DNA of 64,000 nucleotides, from positions 47,993 through 111,992 of the forward strand of contig NZ_BAAAUT010000023.1 of assembly GCF_039534085.1 (NCBI RefSeq), given 5' to 3'. How positions within the stretch are numbered: position 1 is the stretch's first letter; every line of letters begins with the position of its first letter. The notes under the pieces were generated by a model. It saw only the letters and a program-made list of their open reading frames with translations. It did not search any database and was not told where the DNA came from. Positions 35,338 to 44,599 of the stretch are shown one piece after another. The DNA is from Planomonospora_B alba (lineage in GTDB: Bacteria; Actinomycetota; Actinomycetes; Streptosporangiales; Streptosporangiaceae). Both the position numbers and the translations under genes were made by a program.

Positions 35338-36252
35338 GTGGCGCGGCCGAGGAGTGCTCTGGGGCGCCGGGGGCCGGCCTGGGCGGTGGCGCTCGGGGCC
35401 GTACTGCTGGCCACGGGCTGCCACGAGCGGGGACACCGGGCGGAGGCGGGCCGGTACCTCGCCCGGGACTTCCCGGCGGTGGCGCCGGAGCGGGGGCCGC
35501 AGGGCGGCGGCCCGGGGGCCCGCCCCGCGGGGCGGCGCGGGAACGGCTGGCCCGAGCCGCTGCGCGGCAGGCCCCGCCGCGCGGAGCCGGTGGCGGTCGT
35601 GGTGCCGCGCGCCGGGGTGGACGTCCCGGTGATCCGCGGCGACCTGCTGCCGCCGGGTCCCGCCGGTGCGCCGGTGCCGGCGGGGGCGGCCGGTCCCGTC
35701 GGCTGGGACCCGCGCAGCCCGGCCCCGGGCGAGCCGGGGCAGGCGGTCATCTCCGGGTCGCTCGGACCGGGTCCGCGCGGGCCCGGGGTCTTCGCCCGGC
35801 TGCCCGCCCTCCGGCGCAACGACACGGTGGCCGTGGCACGCCAGGACGGGACCGTGGTGGTCTTCGGGGTGACCTCGGTCCGGTGGACGGGCGGGCGTGC
35901 CCTGCCGGCCCCGGGGTCCGCGGCGGGACCTGCCGCGGAGCTCACCGCGGGACCGGCCGGGGGGTTCCCCGCGGGACCCGGCGGAGCCGGTCGGCTCGCG
36001 GGCCGGGGCAGCGGCCTCCACCGGGGCGGCGCGTACGGGGACCCCGGGGACCCCGGGGACCCCGGGGGCTCCGGGGGCTCCGGGGGCGACGCCCGCCGGA
36101 GGGGCGCGCGGGGCGGCCGGCCGTACCCGGCGATCAAGCTCGTGGGACGGGAGGAACCCGCCGTCCCCGGGAGCCCGGCGGGGGCGCGGAGCCTGACCGT
36201 CCGGGCGCGCTTCGCCGGCTGGTACCGGCTGCCGGACTTCAGCCGCCGATGA
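35338..36252 (+). CDS. Sortase-like lipoprotein lacking catalytic His and Cys
   Basis: A 304-residue protein with a lipoprotein signal ending LATGC (Cys28). The core resembles class E/F sortases: AGVDVPVIR, then VGWDPRSPAPGEPGQAV, GVFARLPALRRNDTVAVARQ and VVFGVTSVRW. In sortases the strand after GEPGQAV reads with a catalytic His (GHVDS); here it is SGSLGP. The strand expected to carry LITCGG reads IKLVGREE, with no cysteine. A Gly/Asp/Pro/Ser repeat linker (about 200-262) separates the halves. So transpeptidation is not expected; a scaffolding or binding role is possible. GTG 35338. I am fairly sure of the fold, less of any function. Confidence 0.68.
   Translation: MARPRSALGRRGPAWAVALGAVLLATGCHERGHRAEAGRYLARDFPAVAPERGPQGGGPGARPAGRRGNGWPEPLRGRPRRAEPVAVVVPRAGVDVPVIRGDLLPPGPAGAPVPAGAAGPVGWDPRSPAPGEPGQAVISGSLGPGPRGPGVFARLPALRRNDTVAVARQDGTVVVFGVTSVRWTGGRALPAPGSAAGPAAELTAGPAGGFPAGPGGAGRLAGRGSGLHRGGAYGDPGDPGDPGGSGGSGGDARRRGARGGRPYPAIKLVGREEPAVPGSPAGARSLTVRARFAGWYRLPDFSRR
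36040..36086 (+). repeat. GGGACCCC / GGGGGCTCC tandem repeats
   Basis: Three units of 9 bp coding Gly-Asp-Pro and two coding Gly-Gly-Ser lie head to tail in the linker of the sortase-like gene. In frame; likely slippage-prone. Confidence 0.75.
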
Positions 36253-36264
36253 CCGGCGGCTGAA
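36238..36264 (+). terminator. 11-bp hairpin across the stop codon of the sortase-like gene
   Basis: TTCAGCCGCCG and CGGCGGCTGAA pair perfectly around a 5-base loop that contains most of the TGA stop. Strong intrinsic-type terminator before the GH6 promoter. Confidence 0.65.
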
Positions 36265-36373
36265 ACTTTCATCGAACCGGAACGGCATTCGCTCAGGTCA
36301 CGGAGGGAGCCGTCGTCACCGGGCCGTCCGGGCCGCGCAACATGCTGTACACATCCCGGAAACATCCGGACTA

Positions 36374-36387
36374 TGGGAGCGCTCCCA
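36374..36387. promoter_or_regulatory. CebR-type operator upstream of GH6 cellulase
   Basis: TGGGAGCGCTCCCA is the exact 14-bp palindrome known as the binding site of the cellobiose-responsive LacI-type repressor CebR in actinomycetes. It lies 20 bases upstream of the cellulase start, so repression is released by cellobiose or cellotriose. Confidence 0.92.
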
Positions 36388-36406
36388 CCCCTTGTCTGGA
36401 GATGAC

Positions 36407-38713
36407 ATGACAGATCACCCGCGCCGCCGTGCCTGGCGGAACCGGGCCGCGACCACGGCGGCCCTCCTGGTGGCCGCCGCCGGTCTGGCCACCGGCCAGG
36501 CCGCGACGGCCCACGCGGCGGTCGCCTGCGACGTCGCCTACGCGACCAACGACTGGCAGGGCGGCTTCACCGCCAACGTCACCATCAAGAACCTCGGCGA
36601 CGCGCTGGACGGCTGGACCCTCGGCTTCACCTTCACCGGCGGCCAGAAGCTCCAGCAGGGCTGGTCGGCCACCTGGGCGCAGGACGGCACCAAGGTCACC
36701 GCGAAGAACCTCGACTGGAACGGCAAGCTCGCCACGGGCGCCTCCACCAGCGTCGGGTTCAACGGCTCGTGGAGCGGCTCCAACCCCAAGCCGACCGACT
36801 TCACGGTCAACGGCGTCGCGTGCAACGGCGGCACGCCCGGGAACCAGGCTCCGACCGTCAGCCTGACCAGCCCGGCGAGCGGCTCCACGCACGCCGCGGG
36901 CGCGGCGGTGCCGCTGGCCGCCACGGCCTCCGACGACGGCGCGGTCAGCAAGGTCGAGTTCTACGTCGACGGCAACCTGGTGGGCACCGACACCAGCGCC
37001 CCCTACACCCACTCCGCCACCGGACTGGCCGCCGGCTCCCACACCGCCACCGCCAAGGCCTACGACAACGGCAGCCCGGTGCTGAGCAAGGAGAGCGCCG
37101 CGGTCCCGTTCACCGTGGGCGGCGACAGCGGCACCGCGTCGATCGTGGCCTCCGCCGCCTCGGTCGGCGTGCCCGAGGGCGGCAGCAAGACCGTCGGCTT
37201 CAGGCTCAGCAAGGCCCCGTCGGGCAACGTCACGGTCAACCTGAGCAAGACCGGCGACTCCGACATCACCATCCGGCCCGCCACGCTGACCTTCACCGCC
37301 TCCAACTGGAACACCGCGCAGAACGTGACGGTCTCCGCGGCCGAGGACTCCGACGAGGCGAACGGCACCGCGACCATCACGGCCGCCGCCTCCGGCCACA
37401 CCGGCGCCACGGTCACCGCGACCGAGGAGGACAACGACGGCGACACGCCGCCGGTCGGCGAGCACGTGGACAACCCGTACGAGGGCGCCACCGGCTACGT
37501 CAACCCCGACTGGTCGGCCAAGGCCGCCGCCGAGCCGGGCGGTGACGCGGTGGCGGACATCTCGACCGGCGTGTGGCTGGACCGCATCGCCGCCATCGAG
37601 GGCGCCGGCTCGGCCATGGGCCTGCGCGAGCACCTCGACGAGGCCGTCCGGCAGGACCAGGCCAACGGGAGCAAGCCGCTGACGATCCAGATCGTCATCT
37701 ACAACCTGCCCAACCGCGACTGCTCGGCCCTGGCCTCCAACGGTGAGCTCCGCATCGCGGAGAACGGCCTGAACCGCTACAAGAACGAGTACATCGACCC
37801 GATCGCCGACATCATGGACGATCCGAAGTACGCGGCGCTGCGCATCGTGACGGTCATCGAGATCGACTCGCTGCCCAACCTGGTCACCAACCTCAACGTG
37901 GACAAGTGCCAGGAGGCCAAGAACACCGGCGCCTACGTCGACGGCGTCCGCTACGCCCTGGACAAGCTGCACGCCATCCCGAACGTCTACAACTACGTCG
38001 ACGCCGGGCACCACGGCTGGCTGGGCTGGGACACGAACTTCGGCCCCTCCGCCGAGCTGTTCGCGACCACCGTCGCAGGCACCGCCGACGGCTTCGACAG
38101 CGTCGACGGCTTCATCACCAACACCGCCAACTACTCGGCGCTGAAGGAGCCCTTCTTCAGCGCGAGCACCACCGTCAACGGCCAGACCGTCCGCCAGTCC
38201 AAGTGGCTCGACTGGAACTACTACGCCGACGAGCTCTCCTTCGCCCAGGCCTTCCGGCAGGAGCTGATCCGGCGCGGGTTCAACTCGAACATCGGCATGA
38301 TCATCGACACCTCCCGCAACGGCTGGGGCGGCCCGAACCGGCCCACCAAGGCCAGCACCTCCCTGAACGTGGACGAGTTCGTCAACCAGTCCCGCGTCGA
38401 CCGCCGGATCCACGCCGGCAACTGGTGCAACCAGTCCGGCGCGGGCCTCGGTGAGCGGCCGCGGGCCAACCCCGAGCCCGGCATCGACGCCTACGTCTGG
38501 ATCAAGCCGCCGGGCGAGTCCGACGGCTCCAGCAAGTTCATCGAGAACGACGAGGGCAAGGGCTTCGACCGGATGTGCGACCCGACCTACGAGGGCAACG
38601 AGCGCAACAAGCACAACAAGACCGGTGCGCTGCCGGACGCCCCGATCTCCGGGCAGTGGTTCTCCGCCCAGTTCCAGGAGCTGCTGAGGAACGCCTACCC
38701 GCCCATCCAGTAG
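36407..38713 (+). CDS. Secreted GH6 cellulase (cellobiohydrolase type) with CBM2
   Basis: A 768-residue exported cellulase. Signal peptide cleaved after AHA (about residue 36). Modules: CBM2 cellulose-binding domain (about 38-140; CDVAYATNDWQGGFTANVTI), a bacterial Ig domain (about 145-240; APTVSLTSPASGSTHAAG), a Calx-beta-like domain (about 245-350; SVGVPEGGSKTVGFRLSKAP) and a GH6 catalytic domain (360-768). The GH6 part shows VIYNLPNRDCSALASNGEL with the first catalytic Asp and VIEIDSLPNLVTN with the acid Asp. ATG 36407 follows CTGGAG. CebR operator in front, strong terminator behind, so it is a single cellulose-induced gene. Loop lengths suggest a processive enzyme but that is not certain. 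Confidence 0.92.
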   Translation: MTDHPRRRAWRNRAATTAALLVAAAGLATGQAATAHAAVACDVAYATNDWQGGFTANVTIKNLGDALDGWTLGFTFTGGQKLQQGWSATWAQDGTKVTAKNLDWNGKLATGASTSVGFNGSWSGSNPKPTDFTVNGVACNGGTPGNQAPTVSLTSPASGSTHAAGAAVPLAATASDDGAVSKVEFYVDGNLVGTDTSAPYTHSATGLAAGSHTATAKAYDNGSPVLSKESAAVPFTVGGDSGTASIVASAASVGVPEGGSKTVGFRLSKAPSGNVTVNLSKTGDSDITIRPATLTFTASNWNTAQNVTVSAAEDSDEANGTATITAAASGHTGATVTATEEDNDGDTPPVGEHVDNPYEGATGYVNPDWSAKAAAEPGGDAVADISTGVWLDRIAAIEGAGSAMGLREHLDEAVRQDQANGSKPLTIQIVIYNLPNRDCSALASNGELRIAENGLNRYKNEYIDPIADIMDDPKYAALRIVTVIEIDSLPNLVTNLNVDKCQEAKNTGAYVDGVRYALDKLHAIPNVYNYVDAGHHGWLGWDTNFGPSAELFATTVAGTADGFDSVDGFITNTANYSALKEPFFSASTTVNGQTVRQSKWLDWNYYADELSFAQAFRQELIRRGFNSNIGMIIDTSRNGWGGPNRPTKASTSLNVDEFVNQSRVDRRIHAGNWCNQSGAGLGERPRANPEPGIDAYVWIKPPGESDGSSKFIENDEGKGFDRMCDPTYEGNERNKHNKTGALPDAPISGQWFSAQFQELLRNAYPPIQ

Positions 38714-38750
38714 TGACCGCCTGAGGCCCGAGGCCTCCCGGTCCCCGACC

Positions 38751-38785
38751 GGCCCCGCCCTCCCCCACCGGGGAGCGGCGGGGCC
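38751..38785 (+). terminator. Long hairpin downstream of the GH6 gene
   Basis: GGCCCCGCC pairs with GGCGGGGCC (9 bp) and inside it CTCCCC with GGGGAG (6 bp), loop CACC, one bulged C. It lies 40 bases after the stop codon. Confidence 0.7.
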
Positions 38786-38906
38786 GCCGTCGTTTCCGCG
38801 TGCCGTTCCCGGCGCCGCCGCCGGCGGGTCGGCCGCGCGCCGCCCGGAGTCGCTCCCTCCCCGGATGCCGGACCGGCGGCGCCGGTGCGCGAGGTGCGGA
38901 GGGGGC

Positions 38907-39884
38907 TCACCCGTCCTGGCGGAAGACGATCGCGACGCCCAGCGCGGAGCCGGCGGGCACGAAGACCTCTCCGGGACCGGTCCGGGTGACCGGGATGCCG
39001 TTGCCGCGCAGGAGCCGCTCGGTGGCGGTGAGGTCGAGAACGGACACCGCGTAGGCGACGAACGCCGGCAGGGCCGCCGGGCGTTCACCGGGCAGCAGGC
39101 CGGCGAGCGCCGACGCGGTCACGGCGGTGACACCCGCACGGTCGAAACGCACCACCTGGCCGTGGCGGGCCCGGCCGCCGCGCGCCCGGCCGAAGTAGGC
39201 GCCGTAGCGGCGTTCCAGCTCGGGCAGCGCCGTGTCGGCGACGCACAGCACGCATCCGGCCAGTCCGGTCGCGCCGTTGGGATGCCCGCTGCGCCGCCGG
39301 TCCCGGGGCGCCTCGACCGGCGCGTTCTCGGCGAAGCCGACCCTGCCTTCCGGCACGCGCCCCGGGGGCAGGCCGGGGTGGGAGACCTCCAGGTAGCGGG
39401 CGGGCTCCATCCTGGTCCCCGTGCCGGTCTCGACGGGCCGCTGGACGCCGTGCACGCCGCCGTGGCCGACGCCGCCGGCCGTCAGCCGCGCGGCCACGCG
39501 GTCGAGGTCGGGCGTGTCGGCGATCATGATGTGCACCCCCTGGAAGCGCCGCAGGAAGGACGCGATGTTGGTCGCGGTGGCGCGGACGGCGGCCCTCAGC
39601 CCCGGCAGCTTGTCGTCGGGGACCTGCAGCGGGATCGGGCGCGCCCGGCCGGGCATGCGGCCGCCGTCGCCGATGACGGCCACCAGCTCGATGAAGTTGC
39701 CGGGGAAGTGCACGTGGGTGTTGGCCACTCCGAACGGCTCGGCGGGGCCTCCGGCGACGGCCGGCAGGACGGGGTAGGCGGGCGCGGGCACGGTGAAGCC
39801 GAGCCGCCGGTACAGCTCCGTCGCCTGGTCCATGTCCTGCACGATGTGGCCGACGTGGTGCAGGCCGCTGACGTCGTCGCCCAT
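38907..39884 (-). CDS. VOC family protein (two glyoxalase-like domains)
   Basis: A 325-residue vicinal-oxygen-chelate fold protein. The first domain opens LHHVGHIVQDMDQATELYRR, with His of HHVGH a possible metal ligand, and contains THVHFPGNFIELVAV. A second module around 205-325 ends GEVFVPAGSALGVAIVFRQ. Relatives are dioxygenases, isomerases or drug-binding proteins. ATG 39884 has GGAGG eight bases upstream; a GTG at 39893 overlaps that site. Divergent from a TetR gene with a palindrome between them, so it is probably the target of that repressor. Confidence 0.78.
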   Translation of the reverse strand: MGDDVSGLHHVGHIVQDMDQATELYRRLGFTVPAPAYPVLPAVAGGPAEPFGVANTHVHFPGNFIELVAVIGDGGRMPGRARPIPLQVPDDKLPGLRAAVRATATNIASFLRRFQGVHIMIADTPDLDRVAARLTAGGVGHGGVHGVQRPVETGTGTRMEPARYLEVSHPGLPPGRVPEGRVGFAENAPVEAPRDRRRSGHPNGATGLAGCVLCVADTALPELERRYGAYFGRARGGRARHGQVVRFDRAGVTAVTASALAGLLPGERPAALPAFVAYAVSVLDLTATERLLRGNGIPVTRTGPGEVFVPAGSALGVAIVFRQDG

Positions 39885-39951
39885 GAGGGGCACCTCCGTT
39901 GTCCGGGTGAGGCGGTCGATCGGGCCGCCGGAGCGGAAAAATCTGATAGTA

Positions 39952-39969
39952 TACTCTCAAATGAGAGTA
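39952..39969. promoter_or_regulatory. 18-bp dyad between VOC and TetR genes
   Basis: TACTCTCA-AA-TGAGAGTA, perfect 8-bp arms, in an AT-rich 119-bp divergent promoter region. This is the expected operator of the TetR protein, acting on both genes. Confidence 0.65.
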
Positions 39970-40003
39970 CACCATCATTACGGTGCGCAGTAGGATCCGG
40001 CGC

Positions 40004-40582
40004 ATGGCTGACAGGGGACTGCGTGAACGCAAGAAGGCCAGGACCAGGGAGGCGATCCTGCGCGAGGCGTTCAGGCTCTTCCGCGTGCGCGGCTACCACG
40101 CCACCACCGTCGAGCAGATCGCCGCGGCGGCCGAGATCTCCCCCGCCACCTTCTTCCGCTACTTCCCGACGAAGGAGGACCTGGTCGCCCTCGACCGCTT
40201 CCCTCCCCTCACCGAGGCGCTGGCCGCGCAGCCGCCGGGCGCGCCGGTCACCGTGCTGCGCGGCGCGTTCCGCGCGGCGTTCGCCGCCCTGTCCGCCGAG
40301 GAGATCGCCGCAGGGCGCGCGCGGGAGGTGTTCGCGGCCACCGTGCCCGAGCTCCTGGCCGCCAACCTGCGCAGGAGCCCGGGCCTGATCGGCGAGGTCT
40401 GCGCCGCCGTGGCGGACAAGGCCGGGTGCGCCGGAGACGACCCGCGGATACGGAACGCCGTCGGCGCGGTCTTCGGCGTGGTGGCCATGGTCTGGGTGCA
40501 GTGGGCGGGAGACCCCGGCATGGACGGGCCCGCCGAGATCGACGGGGCGCTGGCACACCTGGAGTCCGGTCTGGGTCTCTAG
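40004..40582 (+). CDS. TetR family transcriptional regulator
   Basis: A 192-residue TetR repressor. The HTH is TTVEQIAAAAEISPATFFRYF (about residues 34-54), preceded by RTREAILREAFRLFRVRGYH. The C-terminal domain has the MftR/AcrR-like pattern PELLAANLRRSPGLIGEVCA. ATG 40004 is chosen, as the usual basic leader MADRGLRERKKAR starts here. Divergently transcribed from the VOC gene with an 18-bp dyad between. Confidence 0.9.
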   Translation: MADRGLRERKKARTREAILREAFRLFRVRGYHATTVEQIAAAAEISPATFFRYFPTKEDLVALDRFPPLTEALAAQPPGAPVTVLRGAFRAAFAALSAEEIAAGRAREVFAATVPELLAANLRRSPGLIGEVCAAVADKAGCAGDDPRIRNAVGAVFGVVAMVWVQWAGDPGMDGPAEIDGALAHLESGLGL

Positions 40583-40705
40583 GCCGGGCCCCGGATCCCC
40601 GCGAGGAGAGCGGACTCCGCCCTTATTGGGATGCGCCGGGGGAACACGTCAGGCACCATGGGCGGTTGGCTCCTGACGTAAGGGCCGAAAGTATCCTCTT
40701 CGCAT

Positions 40706-43700
40706 ATGGGAACGTCTCCTGTGACATCGCCGCTCGCCGACCTCCGCGCCCGCCTGCCCGAGCTGACGCTCCGCGACCAGCGGCGGCTGGGCCGGCGGCT
40801 CGACGGCGCCCGCAAGGTCAAGAACCGCGCCGCGCAGGAGAAGATCGCCGCCGAGATCGCCGCCGACATCGAGCGGGCCGAGCGGCGCATCGCCGTACGG
40901 CGGGCGGGCGTGCCGGAGGTGACCTATCCGGAGTCGCTCCCGGTCAGCCGGCGCAGGGACGACATCCTGGAGGCGATCCGCGACCACCAGGTCGTGATCG
41001 TCGCCGGTGAGACCGGCTCGGGCAAGACCACCCAGCTGCCGAAGATCTGCCTGGAGCTGGGCCGGGGCGTCAAGGGGCTGATCGGGCACACCCAGCCCCG
41101 CCGGATCGCCGCCCGGACCGTGGCCGAGCGCGTGGCCGAGGAGCTGGGCACCCAGCTCGGCGAGGCGGTCGGCTACAAGGTGCGCTTCACCGACCAGGTG
41201 AGCGACGGCACGCTCGTCAAGGTCATGACGGACGGCATCCTCCTGGCCGAGCTGCAGGGCGACCGCGACCTCGCCCAGTACGACACCTTGATCATTGACG
41301 AGGCGCACGAGCGCAGCCTCAACATCGACTTCATCCTCGGCTACCTCAAGCAGCTCCTGCCGAAGCGTCCCGACCTGAAGGTGATCATCACCTCGGCGAC
41401 CATCGACCCGGAGCGTTTCTCCCGGCACTTCGGCGACGCGCCGATCGTGGAGGTCTCCGGCCGGACCTACCCGGTCGAGGTCCGCTACCGGCCGGTCGAG
41501 GAGGACGACGACCAGATCCAGGCCATCGGCGACGCGGTGGACGAGCTGTGCGCGGAGGGGCCCGGCGACATCCTGGTCTTCCTCAGCGGCGAGCGGGAGA
41601 TCCGCGACACCGCCGACGCGCTGTCCAAACGCTCCGACATCGAGGTCCTCCCGCTGTACGCGCGGCTGTCGGCCGCCGAGCAGCACAGGGTCTTCCAGCG
41701 GCACTCCGGCCGCCGGGTCGTGCTGTCCACCAACGTGGCCGAGACCTCGCTGACCGTCCCCGGCATCAAGTACGTGGTGGACACCGGCTTCGCCCGCATC
41801 TCCCGCTACAGCCACCGGACCAAGGTCCAGCGCCTGCCCATCGAGCCGATCTCGCAGGCCTCGGCCAACCAGCGCAAGGGCCGCTGCGGCCGCGTCTCCG
41901 AGGGCGTGTGCATCCGCCTCTACAGCGAGGAGGACTTCCTCTCCCGGCCGGAGTTCACCGACCCGGAGATCCTGCGCACCAACCTCGCCTCGGTCATCCT
42001 GCAGATGACCTCCATCGGCCTGGGCGACATCGACGCCTTCCCGTTCGTCGAGCCGCCGGACCGGCGCCAGGTCAAGGACGGCTTCGACCTGCTGGTCGAG
42101 CTCGGCGCGTTCGACGCGGACAAGCGCATCACCCCGCTCGGCCGCAAGCTCGCCGGCCTGCCGGTCGACCCGCGCCTGGCCCGCATGGTGCTGGAGGCCG
42201 ACCGCAACGGCTGTGTGCGCGAGGTGATGATCATCGCCGCCGCGCTGTCCATCCAGGACCCGCGCGAGCGCCCGGCCGACAAGCAGCAGGCCGCCGACGA
42301 GATGCACCGCCGCTTCGCGGAGCCCGAGTCGGACTTCCTGACCTACCTCAACCTCTGGAACCACCTGCAGGAGCGGCAGAAGGAGCTGTCGTCCAGCGCG
42401 TTCCGGCGGCTGTGCCGGGCGGAGTTCCTCAACTACCTGCGGGTGCGCGAGTGGCAGGACGTCTACAGCCAGCTCCGCCAGATGTCGAAGTCCCTCGGCG
42501 TCACGCTGAACAGCGTGCCCGGCGACCCGCAGAAGATCCACATCTCCCTGCTGTCCGGCCTGCTCTCCCACGTCGGCGTCAAGGACATCGACAAGAAGAC
42601 CGCCTCCGACGGCCCGCGCCGCCCCGTCACCGAGTACGTCGGCGCCCGCGGCGCCCGCTTCGCGATCTTCCCCGGCTCGGCGCTGGCGAAGAAGCAGCCG
42701 CTGTGGGTGATGTCCGCCGAGCTGGTGGAGACCTCCCGGCTCTGGGCCCGGGTCAACGCCAGGATCGAGCCGGAGTGGATCGAGCCGCTCGCCGGCCACC
42801 TGGTCAAGCGCACCTACTCCGAGCCGCACTGGGAGAAGAAGCAGGCCGCTGTCATCGGCTACGAGAAGGTCACCCTGTACGGCGTGCCGATCGTGGCCCA
42901 GCGGAAGGTCAACTACGGCCGCATCGACCCCGAGCTGAGCCGCGAGCTGTTCATCCGGCACGCCCTGGTCGAGGGCGACTGGGAGACCCACCACGCCTTC
43001 TTCGCCGCCAACCGCAGGCTGCTGGAGGAGGTCGGGGAGCTGGAGGAGCGCGCCCGCCGGCGCGACATCCTCGTCGACGACGAGACCCTCTTCGACTTCT
43101 ACGACCAGCGGGTCGGGCAGGAGGTCGTCTCCGGCCGGCACTTCGACTCCTGGTGGAAGAAGGCCAGGCAGGCCGACCCCGACCTGCTCAACTTCGAGAA
43201 GTCGATGCTGATCAGCGAGGCGGCCGGGGACGTCAGCCAGCGCGACTACCCCGACGTCTGGCGCCAGGGCGGCCTGCGCTTCCCGCTGACCTACCAGTTC
43301 GAGCCCGGCGCGGACGCCGACGGCGTCACCGCGCACATCCCGCTCTCCCTGCTCAACCAGGTCAACCCCGACGGCTTCGACTGGCAGATCCCCGGCCTGC
43401 GCGAGGAGCTGCTCACCGCGCTGATCCGCTCCCTGCCCAAGAACCTCCGGCGCAACTTCGTGCCCGCCCCCAACTACGCCAAGCAGGTCCTGGCGCGGGC
43501 CGAACCCACCCGGGAGCCGCTGCTGGCGGTGCTGGAGCGCGAGCTGCTGCACCTGACCGGGATCCAGGTGCCGCGCGAGGCCTGGCAGCTCGACCAGGTC
43601 CCCGACCACCTGAAGATCACCTTCCGGGTGGTCGACGGCCGGAAGAAGAAGCTCGCCGAGAGCAAGGACCTGGCGGAGCTCAAGCGGCGCCTGGCCCCCC

Positions 43701-44599
43701 GGCTCCGGCAGACCCTCACCAAGGCCGCCGGCATGGAGCGGGCGGGCCTGACCGACTGGAGCCTCGGCGAGCTGCCGAAGACCTTCGAGCAGCGCAAGAT
43801 GAAGGCATACCCGGCGCTGGCCGACGAGGGCTCCAGCGTGGCCGTGCGGCTGTTCGAGACCGAGGCCGAGCAGCGCCGCGCCATGTGGGAGGGCACCCGC
43901 AGGCTGCTGCTGCTGAACATCCCCTCCCCGGCCAAGCAGATCCTCGGCAGGCTGGGCAACCAGGCCAAGCTGACGCTGAGCCGGAGCCCGCACGCCGGCG
44001 CCGTGGCGCTGTTCGACGACTGCGTCGCCTGCGCCGCAGACAAGCTGATCGCCGAGAACGGGGGGCCGGTCTGGGACGAGGCGGGCTTCGCCGCGCTGCG
44101 CGAGGCGGTCCGCGCCGAGCTGTTCGACACCACCGAGGAGGTCGTCGCCAGGGTCGAGAGCGTCCTGGCGGTCTGGCACGCCGTCTGCGTCCGGCTGGAG
44201 GGGACCCGCTCCACCCCCGCCGTGGAGGACGTCCGCGACCAGGTGGCGGCCCTCGTCTACCCGGGTTTCGTCACCGCCACCGGGTACGGCCGCCTGGCCG
44301 ACCTGCTCCGCTACCTGAAGGCGGCCGAGCGGCGCCTGGAGAAGCTCCCCGAGGACCCCTACCGCGACGAGCAGCGCATGCACCAGGTGCACGACGTCGA
44401 GGACGAGTACCACGACCTGCTGGAGAAGCTGCCCCCGGCCCGGCGCCGGGACGAGGACGTGCAGAAGATCCGCTGGATGATCGAGGAACTGCGGGTGAGC
44501 TACTTCGCGCAGACGCTCGGCACGCCGTACTCGATCTCCGACAAGCGCATCCGCAAGGCGATCGAGGCCGTGGACCTGGGCGTCTCGCTGCGGCGCTAG
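40706..44599 (+). CDS. hrpA: ATP-dependent RNA helicase HrpA (DEAH box)
   Basis: A 1297-residue DEAH/RHA helicase, the usual length for HrpA. Walker A AGETGSGKTTQLPK, then HTQPRRIAARTVAERVA, DEAHERSLNIDF (DEAH), SATIDPERFSRHF, LFLSGEREIRDTADAL-like motif IV and QRKGRCGRVSEG (motif VI). The helicase-associated and OB regions follow, and a long C-terminal HrpA domain (about 600-1297) includes DFYDQRVGQEVVSGRHFDSW. It acts in ribosome rescue/mRNA processing. ATG 40706; a GTG at 40721 is alternative. Its stop overlaps that of the broken TetR gene on the other strand. Confidence 0.95.
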   Translation: MGTSPVTSPLADLRARLPELTLRDQRRLGRRLDGARKVKNRAAQEKIAAEIAADIERAERRIAVRRAGVPEVTYPESLPVSRRRDDILEAIRDHQVVIVAGETGSGKTTQLPKICLELGRGVKGLIGHTQPRRIAARTVAERVAEELGTQLGEAVGYKVRFTDQVSDGTLVKVMTDGILLAELQGDRDLAQYDTLIIDEAHERSLNIDFILGYLKQLLPKRPDLKVIITSATIDPERFSRHFGDAPIVEVSGRTYPVEVRYRPVEEDDDQIQAIGDAVDELCAEGPGDILVFLSGEREIRDTADALSKRSDIEVLPLYARLSAAEQHRVFQRHSGRRVVLSTNVAETSLTVPGIKYVVDTGFARISRYSHRTKVQRLPIEPISQASANQRKGRCGRVSEGVCIRLYSEEDFLSRPEFTDPEILRTNLASVILQMTSIGLGDIDAFPFVEPPDRRQVKDGFDLLVELGAFDADKRITPLGRKLAGLPVDPRLARMVLEADRNGCVREVMIIAAALSIQDPRERPADKQQAADEMHRRFAEPESDFLTYLNLWNHLQERQKELSSSAFRRLCRAEFLNYLRVREWQDVYSQLRQMSKSLGVTLNSVPGDPQKIHISLLSGLLSHVGVKDIDKKTASDGPRRPVTEYVGARGARFAIFPGSALAKKQPLWVMSAELVETSRLWARVNARIEPEWIEPLAGHLVKRTYSEPHWEKKQAAVIGYEKVTLYGVPIVAQRKVNYGRIDPELSRELFIRHALVEGDWETHHAFFAANRRLLEEVGELEERARRRDILVDDETLFDFYDQRVGQEVVSGRHFDSWWKKARQADPDLLNFEKSMLISEAAGDVSQRDYPDVWRQGGLRFPLTYQFEPGADADGVTAHIPLSLLNQVNPDGFDWQIPGLREELLTALIRSLPKNLRRNFVPAPNYAKQVLARAEPTREPLLAVLERELLHLTGIQVPREAWQLDQVPDHLKITFRVVDGRKKKLAESKDLAELKRRLAPRLRQTLTKAAGMERAGLTDWSLGELPKTFEQRKMKAYPALADEGSSVAVRLFETEAEQRRAMWEGTRRLLLLNIPSPAKQILGRLGNQAKLTLSRSPHAGAVALFDDCVACAADKLIAENGGPVWDEAGFAALREAVRAELFDTTEEVVARVESVLAVWHAVCVRLEGTRSTPAVEDVRDQVAALVYPGFVTATGYGRLADLLRYLKAAERRLEKLPEDPYRDEQRMHQVHDVEDEYHDLLEKLPPARRRDEDVQKIRWMIEELRVSYFAQTLGTPYSISDKRIRKAIEAVDLGVSLRR

